Assembly (NCBI GenBank): GCA_965214415.1
Contig: CBDCBQ010000003.1
Location: 806,001 to 870,000, forward strand
Length of the DNA stretch: 64,000 nt
Reading direction: 5' to 3'
Source of the DNA: RH-AL1 sp965214415
GTDB taxonomy: Bacteria > Pseudomonadota > Alphaproteobacteria > Rhizobiales > Beijerinckiaceae
Below are positions 51,626-59,841 of the stretch, in pieces (position 1 is the stretch's first letter; the number at the start of each line of letters is the position of its first letter). Made by a program: the position numbers and the translations under genes. The notes under the pieces were generated by a model. It was not told where the DNA came from. It saw only the letters and a list, made by a program, of their open reading frames with translations, and did no database searches.

Positions 51626-53038
51626 TTACAGCAGGGGCAACCGGTCGAGCGGCCGGTTCTCGACCTCGTAGGCCCGCGCGAGACGCAGCAACTCTCGCTC
51701 GCCGCGCGGCCGCCCGATCAGTTGAAGCCCGGACGCGCGGGCCGGCGTGCCACCCACGCCAGCCGGCAGACAGATCACCGGGCACCCCGACAGCGTGCCG
51801 GGCACCACGACTTCCATCCAGCGATGGTACGTGTCCATCGTGCGTCCGGCGATCTCGCGCGGCCAGTGCTGCTCGCGCGAAAACGGAAAGACCTGCGCGC
51901 TCGGTAGCGCCAGCGCGTCGTAGCGCTCGAACAGCCGCGTGAAGGCCGCATGCAGCACGGTGCGTGTCACGGACGCATCGTAGAGGTCGGTCGCGGTCAG
52001 GCGGAGACCGCCCTCGATCTCCCAGATCAGCTCGGGCTTCAGCTTCGCGCGGGCCTGTAAGTCCTCGTATATGCGACGAAACTTGCCGGCGACCAGCGCG
52101 TGGCGCCACACCAGCCAGCACGCCCACACCCGCGCCGGCTCGATGCCGAGCGTGGCCGGCTCGATGTCGCAGCCGGCCGCGCGCAGGGCGCCGAGCGCCG
52201 TCTCGCAAAGCGGCAGGATGCCGTCCTCCATCGCCAGCGCGCCGCCGAGATCGCCGAGCCAGCCAATCCGCGTGCCGCGAACGTCGCCGTCGAGCAGCGC
52301 GGCCGGCAGCGGCGGCTCGGCGAGCGACAGCGGCGCGCGCGCGTCGGACCCGCTCATCACCGACAGCAGGAGCGCGAGATCGGCGACGGTGCGCGCCATC
52401 GGCCCGTCGGTCGAGAGCTGCTGGAGGTAGCCCTCGGGCTCGGGCAGGGCCGGGACGCGCCCGGCCGAGGGGCGGAGGCCGAAGACGCCGTTCCAGCCCG
52501 CGGGATTGCGCAGCGAGCCGGCGAAGTCGCTGCCATCGGCGAGCGGCACCATGCGCAGGGCGAGGGCCACCGCCGCGCCGCCCGAGCTGCCGCCGGCGCT
52601 CAGTGCGGGATCATGGGCGTTGCCCGTCGCGCCGAACACCGGATTGTAGGTTTGCGAGCCGAGCCCGAACTCCGGCACATTGGTCTTGCCGACGATGATC
52701 GCGCCGGCCGACCGCAGCCGCTCGACGAAGAGGCCGTCGTGCGCCGGCACGTGATCGGCGAACAGTGGCGAGCCGTAGGTGGTCGCGAGGCCGCGCGTCG
52801 GCGCGAGGTCCTTCACCGCATGCGGAAACCCGTGCAACGGCCCGCGGGACAGGCCGCGCCGCAGCTCGTCGTCGCATAGATCGGCCTCGGCGAGCAGCGC
52901 CTCGGGCGGGCGCAGCGAGACGATCGCGTTGACGGCCGGGTTCGCCGCCTCGATCCGCGCGAGATGCGCCGCCATCACCGCGCGGCACGACACGGCGCGG
53001 CTGGCGATGGCCGCGCTCAGCGCCGTCGCATCGAGCAT
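51626..53038 (-). CDS. Amidase (amidase-signature family)
   Basis: The 470-aa Ser-Ser-Lys hydrolase has the catalytic Lys in FPHAVKDLAPTRG near residue 74, Gly-Ser motif SAGGSSGGAAVALA near residue 149 and the nucleophile Ser in DGSDFAGSLRNPAGW. The substrate is an amide or carbamate. The start is uncertain: ATG at 53038 or an in-frame TTG at 53068 that adds LEQTLSRDIL; neither has a good ribosome-binding site. It is divergent from the DUF3311/symporter operon, so uptake of an amide substrate is possible. Confidence 0.88.
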   Translation of the reverse strand: MLDATALSAAIASRAVSCRAVMAAHLARIEAANPAVNAIVSLRPPEALLAEADLCDDELRRGLSRGPLHGFPHAVKDLAPTRGLATTYGSPLFADHVPAHDGLFVERLRSAGAIIVGKTNVPEFGLGSQTYNPVFGATGNAHDPALSAGGSSGGAAVALALRMVPLADGSDFAGSLRNPAGWNGVFGLRPSAGRVPALPEPEGYLQQLSTDGPMARTVADLALLLSVMSGSDARAPLSLAEPPLPAALLDGDVRGTRIGWLGDLGGALAMEDGILPLCETALGALRAAGCDIEPATLGIEPARVWACWLVWRHALVAGKFRRIYEDLQARAKLKPELIWEIEGGLRLTATDLYDASVTRTVLHAAFTRLFERYDALALPSAQVFPFSREQHWPREIAGRTMDTYHRWMEVVVPGTLSGCPVICLPAGVGGTPARASGLQLIGRPRGERELLRLARAYEVENRPLDRLPLL

Positions 53039-53159
53039 GAGGATGTCGCGGCTCAACGTTTGTTCCAATCGTGCGCTTTGGCGCCATCCTTGCCACGGGC
53101 TTCGCGGGCCCGCCAGATGGGTCGGCGGCTGTTCGGCCGCCTGAATGGGAGGCGCGGCT

Positions 53160-53360
53160 TTGTCCCTGAAATGGCTTGGCCTTGTGGCCTGGATCGCGCT
53201 CCTTGGCGGCATGCCGTTCGTCAATAGCGTCCAGCCGTTCGTGCTCGGCTTTCCGCTCACCCTCGCCTGGGCGGTCGGCTGTACGGTTTTCACGTTCGTG
53301 CTGCTCGTGATCGTCTACGCGCTCGATCCCGCCAACCGCACGCCGGGAGCGCCGCGATGA
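53160..53360 (+). CDS. DUF3311 small membrane protein
   Basis: The 66-aa protein has two transmembrane helices (LVAWIALLGGMPFVNSV and AVGCTVFTFVLLVIVYALD) and begins MSLKWLG. The TTG start at 53160 has GGGAGG 8 nt upstream, better than ATG at 53145. DUF3311 proteins lie in front of sodium:solute symporters in many bacteria and probably act as accessory subunits. The stop overlaps the symporter start by 4 nt. Confidence 0.82.
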   Translation: MSLKWLGLVAWIALLGGMPFVNSVQPFVLGFPLTLAWAVGCTVFTFVLLVIVYALDPANRTPGAPR

Positions 53361-54856
53361 GCATCGCCACGATCATGATCGCCGCGACGATCGTCTTTGC
53401 CCTGGTGATCGGCGTGGCCGGCGGCCGCGGCAAGGGCGGCGCGCTCGAGCAATGGAGCATCGCCGGCCGCAGCTTCGGCTCGGTTGTCGTCTTCCTCTTG
53501 ATGGCCGGCGAGATCTACACGACCTTCACCTTTCTCGGCGCGTCCGGCTACGCCTACGGCAAAGGTGCGGCCTCCTACTATATCCTCGCCTACTTTCCGT
53601 TGGCCTACATCCTCTCCTACTGGCTGCTGCCGCCGGTGTGGCGCTACGCGCGCGACCATGGCGTGATCTCGCAGGCCGGCTTCTTTTCGCGCAAATACGA
53701 CAGCGTCGGGCTCGGGCTGCTCGTCACCTGCGTCGGCGTGATCGCGCTCGTGCCGTATCTCGTGCTGCAGCTGAAGGGCCTCGGCATCATCATGACGACG
53801 ACGAGCTACGGCGCGATCTCGTCGACGGCGGGCATCTGGATCGGCGCTCTCGTCATCGCGACCTTCGTCGCCGTCTCGGGCATCCACGGCCCGGCCTCGC
53901 TCGCCTTGATCAAGGACGCGCTGATCATCCTCGTCATCGTGTTTCTCGGGATCTATCTGCCCTGGCGCGTCGCCGGCGGCATCGGGCCGATGTTCGCCGC
54001 CGTGGAGACCGCGCACCCGGGCTTTCTCGCCTTTCCAGCGCGCGGGCAAAGCGTCGCCTGGTTCGATTCGACGGTTGCGCTCACCGCGCTCGGCTTCTTC
54101 ATGTGGCCGCACAGTTTCACGTCGGTGTTCACCGCGCGCGACGAGCGCACGATGCGCCAGAACGCGGTCATCGCGCCGCTCTACGGGCTGATGCTGCTGT
54201 TCGCGCTGTTCGTCGGCTTCGCCGCGCTGCTGCGGGTGCCGGGCCTGACCGGCAAGGCGATCGACCTCGCGTTGTTCAAGGTCGCCCTGACCGAGCTGCC
54301 GCCGGCGGCCGTCGGCCTGATCGGCGTCGCGGGCGTCCTCACCGCGCTCGTGCCGGGCGCGATGATGCTGACCGTCGCCTCGACGACGCTCGCGCGCGAC
54401 ATCTATCCCGTCGTCCGGCGCGGCGCGTCCGGCCGAGAGGTTTCGGACGGCGAGGTCGCGTTCGCCGCCAAGCTGTTCGTACCCGTCGTCGCCGCCGTCG
54501 CGATCTTCTTCGCGATCGAGGGTGGCGACACGATCGTCGCGCTGCTGCTGATGGGGTATGCCTTCGTCACGCAGCTGTTCCCGGCGCTGCTGGCGAGCCT
54601 CGCCGAGCGCAACCTTCTCACCGCGAAAGGCGCCGGCGCCGGCATCCTGGTCGGCGTCATGATCGTCGCGGTCACCACGCTGACCAAGGCGAAGATCGGC
54701 ACCTACGCGCCGTGGCTGCCGGACTGGGTGCAGGATCTCAACATCGGCATCGTCGCGCTCACGCTCAACATCGCCGTGGCGGTGGCCGTCAGCCTCGTCG
54801 AGCGGCTCGCGGGGCGTGGATCGGAGGCACCCGCGCCGGCGGGTCGCGGCGCGTGA
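53357..54856 (+). CDS. Sodium:solute symporter (SSS family)
   Basis: The 499-aa inner-membrane Na+-coupled permease has about 13 helices. It begins with ATIVFALVIGVAGGRGKGG, then WSIAGRSFG, TFTFLGASGYAYGKGAAS and FMWPHSFTSVFTARDERT. It likely takes up an organic acid or small solute. The ATG overlaps DUF3311 by 4 nt, so the two are coupled. Confidence 0.93.
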   Translation: MSIATIMIAATIVFALVIGVAGGRGKGGALEQWSIAGRSFGSVVVFLLMAGEIYTTFTFLGASGYAYGKGAASYYILAYFPLAYILSYWLLPPVWRYARDHGVISQAGFFSRKYDSVGLGLLVTCVGVIALVPYLVLQLKGLGIIMTTTSYGAISSTAGIWIGALVIATFVAVSGIHGPASLALIKDALIILVIVFLGIYLPWRVAGGIGPMFAAVETAHPGFLAFPARGQSVAWFDSTVALTALGFFMWPHSFTSVFTARDERTMRQNAVIAPLYGLMLLFALFVGFAALLRVPGLTGKAIDLALFKVALTELPPAAVGLIGVAGVLTALVPGAMMLTVASTTLARDIYPVVRRGASGREVSDGEVAFAAKLFVPVVAAVAIFFAIEGGDTIVALLLMGYAFVTQLFPALLASLAERNLLTAKGAGAGILVGVMIVAVTTLTKAKIGTYAPWLPDWVQDLNIGIVALTLNIAVAVAVSLVERLAGRGSEAPAPAGRGA

Positions 54857-54861
54857 TCCGC

Positions 54862-55002
54862 CTATTTCGCGCGAAAATTACCGTCTTTGTCGCAGCCGAG
54901 CACCAGCACCGCGAGCAGCGCCGCCATGGCGATGCAGAAGCAGATCGCGAACAGGGCAGGCTCCGAGATCCGGATGACGATATCGGGGGTGATCGCCTCC
55001 AT
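54862..55002 (-). CDS. Small single-helix membrane protein
   Basis: The 46-aa protein begins MEAITPDIVIRISEPAL and has one transmembrane helix (FAICFCIAMAALLAVLVLGC), ending in a short basic tail (DKDGNFRAK). ATG at 55002 has GGGAGAG 5 nt upstream. A longer frame from 55065 would add 21 residues. Gene order is convergent with the symporter, 5 nt between stops. Function unknown. Confidence 0.55.
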   Translation of the reverse strand: MEAITPDIVIRISEPALFAICFCIAMAALLAVLVLGCDKDGNFRAK

Positions 55003-55187
55003 CAATTCTCTCCCGTGCTGCAGGATCGCCGGGTGGTAGCCCGGCTTGATGATGACGCGCGCCATGCCAGGCCGACTTCATCGCTCGAGGGTGTGATGCC
55101 GCGGGGCCCTAGCTTTCAGGCAGCGCGGCGGACTTCGGTAACGCGCGTCCAGGCCGACAGGTTGCCCGCGCGCGGCGTTCGCGAGGG

Positions 55188-55856
55188 ATGACCCAGCGGG
55201 AGACGGCGATCGAGCTTACGGGCGGGGGCAGCGTGTCGGCCCTGCTCGATGCTCCCTCGGGGGCGACGGCCTGCCTCGTGCTCGCGCATGGCGCCGGCGC
55301 GGGCATGGCGCACCCGTTCATCGCGGCCGTCGCCGCAGGCCTCGCCGCGCGCGACATCGCGACGCTGCGCTACCAGTTCCCGTACATGGAGCGCGGCGGG
55401 CCGCCCGATCGTCCCGCGAAGGCGACCGCCTGCGTGCGCGCCGCCGTCGCGACCGCCGCCGATCTCACGCCAGGTTTGCCGCTTTTCGCCGGCGGCAAGT
55501 CGTTTGGAGGCCGCATGACCTCGCTCGCCCAGGCCGAGGTGCCGTTGCCGGGCGTCCGCGGGCTGGTGTTCCTCGGGTTCCCGCTGCATCCCGCCAAGTC
55601 GCCGTCCGTCGCCCGCGCCGCCCATCTCGCCGAGGTGCGCGTACCGATGCTGTTCCTGCAGGGCACCCGCGACGCGCTGGCCGACCCCACGCTGATCGAG
55701 GCGGAGGTGGCGCGCTTGGGCCCGGGCGCGACGCTCGCGATGATCGACGACGCCGACCACTCGTTCCACGTGCCGAAGCGCTCGGGCCGTACCGACGCCG
55801 AGGTGATGGACGTGGTGCTCGATATGATGGCGGGGTGGATGGCGCGGTTCTCCTAG
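55188..55856 (+). CDS. Alpha/beta hydrolase (TEX30/KANL3-like)
   Basis: The 222-aa small hydrolase has HGAGAGMAHPF, the strand IATLRYQFPYMERG, nucleophile S105 (GGKSFGGRM), acid in QGTRDALAD and His in DDADHSFHV. This is the KANL3/Tex30-like group (COG3571), substrate unknown. Start ATG at 55188 lies close after GCGAGGG. Confidence 0.88.
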   Translation: MTQRETAIELTGGGSVSALLDAPSGATACLVLAHGAGAGMAHPFIAAVAAGLAARDIATLRYQFPYMERGGPPDRPAKATACVRAAVATAADLTPGLPLFAGGKSFGGRMTSLAQAEVPLPGVRGLVFLGFPLHPAKSPSVARAAHLAEVRVPMLFLQGTRDALADPTLIEAEVARLGPGATLAMIDDADHSFHVPKRSGRTDAEVMDVVLDMMAGWMARFS

Positions 55857-55867
55857 TTGCATCTCTC

Positions 55868-55972
55868 CGTCATCGCGAGCGCAGCGAAGCAACCCAGGGC
55901 CGAGCGGTTGCCCCTGGGGTGCTTCGCCTATGGCTCGCAATCTGGGTTGCTCGCCTATGGCTCGCAATGACG
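55868..55972. repeat. Palindromic element of the GCGAGCGCAGCGAAGCAA type
   Basis: The left arm CGTCATCGCGAGCGCAGCGA continues into AGCAACCCAGG, and the right arm mirrors it with CTGGGTTGCTCGCC and GGCTCGCAATGACG. The segment CGCCTATGGCTCGCAAT occurs twice in the right half (55926-55942 and 55953-55968). Such elements are scattered in genomes of this order. It lies between two convergent genes, where it could act as a bidirectional terminator. Confidence 0.85.
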
Positions 55973-55993
55973 ACGCCGGGGGCACGGCACCCG

Positions 55994-57049
55994 CTACGGC
56001 GCCGGGTTCTGGTGCACCTGATGGATCGTGTCGATCGCGTCCTCGATCTCCGGCGTGATCGCGATCTCTTGCGAGCCGAGGATCGTCTCGAGCTGGGCCA
56101 GGCTCGTCGCGCCGATGATGTTCGAGGTCACGAACTTGCGCGAGGTGACATAGGCCAGCGCGAGCTGGGTCGGATCGACGCCGAGTTCGCGGGCCAGCGC
56201 GAGGTAGGCGTCGATGGCGACGGCCACGCCCGGCTTCTCGTAGCGCTGGCCGCGCTCGAACAGCGTGGTGCGCGCGCCGGGCGGCCGCGCCCCGTCCTGG
56301 TACTTGCCGGTGAGATAGCCCTGCGCCAGCGGCGAGTAGGCGAGCAGCCCGACGTCCTCGCGCAGCGCCATCTCGGCGAGGCCGACCTCGAAGGTGCGAT
56401 TGAGCAGGTTGTAGGCGTTCTGGATCGAGGCGACGCGTGGGCCGTGCCCCGCCTCGGCGGCGGCGAGGTAGCGCGCGACGCCCCACGGCGTCTCGTTGGA
56501 GACGCCGATGTGGCGCACCTTGCCCGCCTCGACGAGGCGACCGAGCACGCCGAGCGTCTCCTCGATCGGGATCGAGTCATCTGGCTCCGGCAGGGCGCGG
56601 AAGACCGCGCCGCTGGCGCCGAACAGGGCGACCTCCCGGTCGGGCCAATGCACCTGGTAGAGGTCGACGTAGTCGGTGCGCAGGCGCTTGAGCGATCGCT
56701 CGACGGCGTAGGTGATGTTGGTCTCGTCGAGCCGCGCGCCTTGCTTGTCCGGCCGCAGCCACTTGGCGGAGCTGCGCCCGCTGACCTTGGTGGCGATGAC
56801 GAGCTTGTCGCGACCGCCGCGCGCGGCGAGCCAGGAGCCGATGATCCGCTCGGTCGAGCCCTGCGTCTCGGCCTTGGGCGGGATCGCGTACATCTCCGCC
56901 GTGTCGATGAAGTTGATTCCGGCCGCCACCGCCCGGTCGAGCTGAGCGTGGCCCTCGGCCTCGGTGTTCTGCTCGCCCCAGGTCATGGAGCCGAGGCAAA
57001 TCGAGGTGACTTCGATGTCGGTCCGGCCGAGCCGGCGTTTGTCGATCAT
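55994..57049 (-). CDS. Aldo/keto reductase
   Basis: The 351-aa NADPH-dependent TIM-barrel oxidoreductase is of the Tas/YajO type. The catalytic Asp and Tyr are in FIDTAEMYAIPPK, Lys in LVIATKVSG and His in YQVHWPDRE; the C-terminal cofactor region includes SNIIGATSLAQLE. The start codon overlaps the toxin stop by 4 nt (57046-57049), so this metabolic gene is coupled to an upstream toxin-antitoxin pair. Confidence 0.93.
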   Translation of the reverse strand: MIDKRRLGRTDIEVTSICLGSMTWGEQNTEAEGHAQLDRAVAAGINFIDTAEMYAIPPKAETQGSTERIIGSWLAARGGRDKLVIATKVSGRSSAKWLRPDKQGARLDETNITYAVERSLKRLRTDYVDLYQVHWPDREVALFGASGAVFRALPEPDDSIPIEETLGVLGRLVEAGKVRHIGVSNETPWGVARYLAAAEAGHGPRVASIQNAYNLLNRTFEVGLAEMALREDVGLLAYSPLAQGYLTGKYQDGARPPGARTTLFERGQRYEKPGVAVAIDAYLALARELGVDPTQLALAYVTSRKFVTSNIIGATSLAQLETILGSQEIAITPEIEDAIDTIHQVHQNPAP

Positions 57050-57477
57050 GGTTGGACTGGATCCCAGGGGTTGAGGACCGGAACGCCGGTGGAGACGAAG
57101 CCTCCGACGTCGCGGGTCACGATGGTCGCGTCGTTGGCGCGGGCGATCGCGGCAATGACGAGGTCGAACGTGCCGGTCTGGCGCCCGGCGAGGCGCCTAT
57201 TGGAGGCGATATCCGCGTAAGCCAAAGCCGCGACCGGGTCGAATGACAGCACCCGGCCGAGAAAGTCGACCTCGAAAACCCCGCGAGCGACCACCTCGAG
57301 GGCATCGCGACGACGGCCTATGGGAAGGAACGCGATCCCCGCCAAGATCTCGGCCTTGGAGATCACCGTCGTGAAGATTTCCTCCTCCGACTGCTCTTCG
57401 ACCCAGTGCACCACGCGTGGCGCAGGCACGCCTTTCATGATCTCCGACACGACGTTCGTGTCGAGCACGAACCTCAT
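57046..57477 (-). CDS. PIN-domain toxin (FitB/VapC-like)
   Basis: The 143-aa endoribonuclease has all PIN acidic residues: D6 (MRFVLDTNVVSE), E43 (ISKAEILAGIA), D105 (GTFDLVIAAIA) and D123 (IVTRDVGGF). It would cleave RNA, often initiator tRNA or rRNA, when free of its antitoxin. The gene overlaps the antitoxin by 4 nt and the aldo/keto reductase by 4 nt. Confidence 0.92.
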   Translation of the reverse strand: MRFVLDTNVVSEIMKGVPAPRVVHWVEEQSEEEIFTTVISKAEILAGIAFLPIGRRRDALEVVARGVFEVDFLGRVLSFDPVAALAYADIASNRRLAGRQTGTFDLVIAAIARANDATIVTRDVGGFVSTGVPVLNPWDPVQP

Positions 57478-57719
57478 TCGAAGGTCGGTGGATCACGAGC
57501 GAGATCGCGCGGCGGAAGCTCGATATCAACGCCGCCGATCGGCTCGACCCGGGCGCGAATCCGCTCGTACAGGTTCCCCCGTATCGGCTTGGCGCCATCG
57601 AGCGCGTCCAGCAGTATCACCCGCGCCTCGTCCTGCATCGAGCGACCGTGCGCGGTCGCGCGGCGGCGAAGCTCGTCCTTCGTCTCAGGCTGCAGGTTGC
57701 GGATGGTCAGAGACGGCAT
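57474..57719 (-). CDS. FitA-like ribbon-helix-helix antitoxin
   Basis: The 81-aa protein starts MPSLTIRNLQPETKDELRRR, an Arc/FitA ribbon-helix-helix that binds DNA as a dimer and represses the operon; the C-terminal part would bind the PIN toxin. ATG at 57719 has GGAGG 6 nt upstream. The upstream 100 bp and first codons are duplicated on the far side of the COG4705 gene (58751-58864), so its operator may exist twice. Confidence 0.9.
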   Translation of the reverse strand: MPSLTIRNLQPETKDELRRRATAHGRSMQDEARVILLDALDGAKPIRGNLYERIRARVEPIGGVDIELPPRDLARDPPTFE

Positions 57720-57820
57720 CGGCGGTCCTCCATCGCCTACCCTGGGCACACCCCGAACGGCCCCGTCAACAATGTCCCTGCACACCCATCGGTCTGCAAG
57801 AGGGTGGCCTGCGGCTCCTT
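57711..57820. repeat. Antitoxin upstream segment, copy A
   Basis: The segment starts on the plus strand with AGACGGCATCGGCGGTCCT (identical to copy B) and contains the start codon, ribosome-binding site and promoter/operator region of the FitA-like antitoxin. Shared blocks with copy B further on are CCTGGGCAC, GGCCCCGTC, ACCCAT and AGAGGGTG, with short gaps. Confidence 0.75.
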
Positions 57821-57825
57821 CACGC

Positions 57826-58653
57826 TCAGCGCGCGCCTGCCCCTGGATGGCCCGCGGCACGCTGCGGCAGCATGAAGATGCACGCGACGATGAAGACCAG
57901 GAGCACGGCCGAGGCCGAGAAGCGGTTCAGGGCCAAACCACCATGCGCGACGGGCTTGTCCAGGAAGTCACCGACGGTTGCACCCAGCGGTCGGGTCATG
58001 ATGAATGCCGTCCAGAAGAGCAGGACGCGCGAGATGTCCGTCGCGACGTAGAGCAGAGCCGTGACCGCGATGATCGCGCCGAAGACGACCGCGCCCCCGG
58101 AGTACCCGAGGCCGCCGGAATCGGCGGCGAAGTCGCCCAGCGCCGTGCCGAGCGTCTGCGAGAACAGGATCGTCATCCAGTAGAACGCCTCGACCTTCGG
58201 GTTGGTGACCGATGTCACGGAGACCGAGCCGAGCGTCCGGTACCAGAGGCCGAGCGACGCGATCACGGCGAGGGAAAGGATGAGCGAGCCGCCGACATAG
58301 CCGATGCCGAGGGAGCGATCGGCGAAATCGGCCAGCGTCGTCCCGACCGTGGTGCTCGCGATCACCACGGCCCAATACAGGAAGGGGTGGAAGCGCCTGG
58401 CGCCGATCTGAACCAGGAGGACGGCCGCGAAGATCGCGGCGAAGATGAGCGTGCCGACGAGATAGCCGAGATGCAGCGACATCGTAACGGCATCACCGCC
58501 GGTCTCGCCGAGCGTCGTGGCGGCGATCTTGATGATCCAAAACCCGAACGTGACCTCGGGCACCTTGCCGAGACCCGCGAGGCTGGACCGCGCCGGCGAT
58601 CGAGGCGCGGCGGCGGCGTGGAAATCGCTGAACGAGCCGGTCGCTGTAGCCAT
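57826..58653 (-). CDS. COG4705 membrane protein with internal repeats
   Basis: The 275-aa integral membrane protein has about eight helices. A motif occurs four times: TTLGETGGDA, TTVGTTLADFADRSLGIGY, QTLGTALGDFAADSGGLGY and RPLGATVGDFLDKP. The pattern indicates internal duplication of a two-helix unit. COG4705 proteins are uncharacterised, sometimes described as putative membrane-anchored or manganese-related proteins. The ATG at 58653 has GGAGG 7 nt upstream. The gene sits between the two copies of the antitoxin upstream segment. Confidence 0.82.
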   Translation of the reverse strand: MATATGSFSDFHAAAAPRSPARSSLAGLGKVPEVTFGFWIIKIAATTLGETGGDAVTMSLHLGYLVGTLIFAAIFAAVLLVQIGARRFHPFLYWAVVIASTTVGTTLADFADRSLGIGYVGGSLILSLAVIASLGLWYRTLGSVSVTSVTNPKVEAFYWMTILFSQTLGTALGDFAADSGGLGYSGGAVVFGAIIAVTALLYVATDISRVLLFWTAFIMTRPLGATVGDFLDKPVAHGGLALNRFSASAVLLVFIVACIFMLPQRAAGHPGAGAR

Positions 58654-58977
58654 TCGCGAGCCTCCGATCGATCTGCCCAAGGTTTGGAAAACCAGGGCTC
58701 GGAAAACCAATCTAGGCCCTGCGTCTCCGGCGGGGAACGCGGAGAGGCAAAGACGGCATCGGCGGTCCTGGAGCGTATCCTGGGCACCTCGGTCGGCCCC
58801 GTCGACATTCGGCCGTGCTCGCATACCCATCTGTCGAAAAGAGGGTGCCATCCCGCCGCGCCCTTCGTTGACCGGCCCTTCGAAACCATTACAGCCATCG
58901 GCACGTGACGCCTGACGTGGCGTCGCCCGGGACTCTCGTCGGCCGGTCGGGCCGAGGGCGATGGCGGGGGAGACGGC
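58654..58977. other. 324-bp region with antitoxin-upstream copy B and liv promoter area
   Basis: This stretch holds the upstream region of the COG4705 gene (minus) and of the livH gene (plus). Most of its middle (58751-58864) is a diverged copy of the FitA antitoxin upstream region, annotated separately. A 16-codon remnant reading MPSLPLRVPRRRRRA starts at 58759 on the minus strand. Confidence 0.6.
58751..58864. repeat. Antitoxin upstream segment, copy B
   Basis: The first 19 nt are identical to copy A and include the antitoxin start codon and first codons, so the minus strand reads MPSL before diverging. Similar blocks follow in the same order: CCTGGGCAC, GGCCCCGTC, ACCCAT and AGAGGGTG. The fragment is a remnant of a duplicated or transposed toxin-antitoxin locus, or a second operator. 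Confidence 0.7.
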
Positions 58978-59841
58978 TTGAACTTCTTCGTCCAACAGGT
59001 TCTGAACGGCCTGACGATCGGCTGCGTCTACGCGCTCGTCGCGCTCGGGCTCACGCTCGTCTACGGCATCCTGCAGATCCCGAATTTCTCGCACGGCGCG
59101 CTGTTCACGATCGGTGCCTACGCGGCGTTCTTCCTGATCGACCACTATCGCGCCAACTTCTGGCTGGCGCTAGCCGGCGCGGTGGTCGTGTCCGCGGTCA
59201 TCGCGGTGCTGTCGGAGCGCCTCGTCTTCGAGCCGCTCCGCAAGGCGCCGCCGCTGCACGACATGATCGCGGCGATCGGGCTGCTGCTGTTCTTCGAGGC
59301 CGGCATCCAGGCGACGTTCGGCGCCGACTTCTACCGCATCCAGCCGCCGTTCACGCAGATCTACCACTATGCCGGGCTGACCTTCTCGGCGCAGCGCCTG
59401 CTCGTCGTCGGTGCCGCCATCGCGCTGATGATCCTGCTGCAGCTGTTCCTCTCGCGCACCATCACCGGCGCGACGATCGTGGCCACCGCCCAGAACCGGC
59501 AGGGTGCCGCCCTCGTCGGCATCGACGCGACGCGCGTGTCGATGCTCACCTTCGCGATCTCCGGCGCGCTCGCCGCCGTCGCCGCGGTGCTGTTCGCGCC
59601 GATCAGCCTGCTGGCGCCGACGATGGGCGAGCTCGTCATCACCAAGGCCTTCGTCATCATCGTGCTGGGCGGCATGGGCAGCGTCGCCGGCGCCATCGTC
59701 GGCGGCCTGGTGATCGGCTTCGCCGAGAGCTTCGGCGCCTTCTACGTCTCGACCGACTACAAGGACATCATCGCCTTCGCGCTGCTGATCCTCATCCTGT
59801 CGGTCCGCCCTCAGGGCCTGTTCGGCCGCGTCGCGCGATGA
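58978..59841 (+). CDS. livH: Branched-chain amino acid-type ABC permease, LivH-like
   Basis: The 287-aa inner-membrane permease has the LivH pattern: LNGLTIGCVYALVALGLTLV, YGILQIPNFSHGALF and LGGMGSVAGAIVGGLVIGF. Start TTG at 58978 has GGGGGAG upstream. The next gene overlaps by 4 nt. It begins the five-gene liv cassette with livM, livG, livF and the binding protein in one run. Confidence 0.93.
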   Translation: MNFFVQQVLNGLTIGCVYALVALGLTLVYGILQIPNFSHGALFTIGAYAAFFLIDHYRANFWLALAGAVVVSAVIAVLSERLVFEPLRKAPPLHDMIAAIGLLLFFEAGIQATFGADFYRIQPPFTQIYHYAGLTFSAQRLLVVGAAIALMILLQLFLSRTITGATIVATAQNRQGAALVGIDATRVSMLTFAISGALAAVAAVLFAPISLLAPTMGELVITKAFVIIVLGGMGSVAGAIVGGLVIGFAESFGAFYVSTDYKDIIAFALLILILSVRPQGLFGRVAR

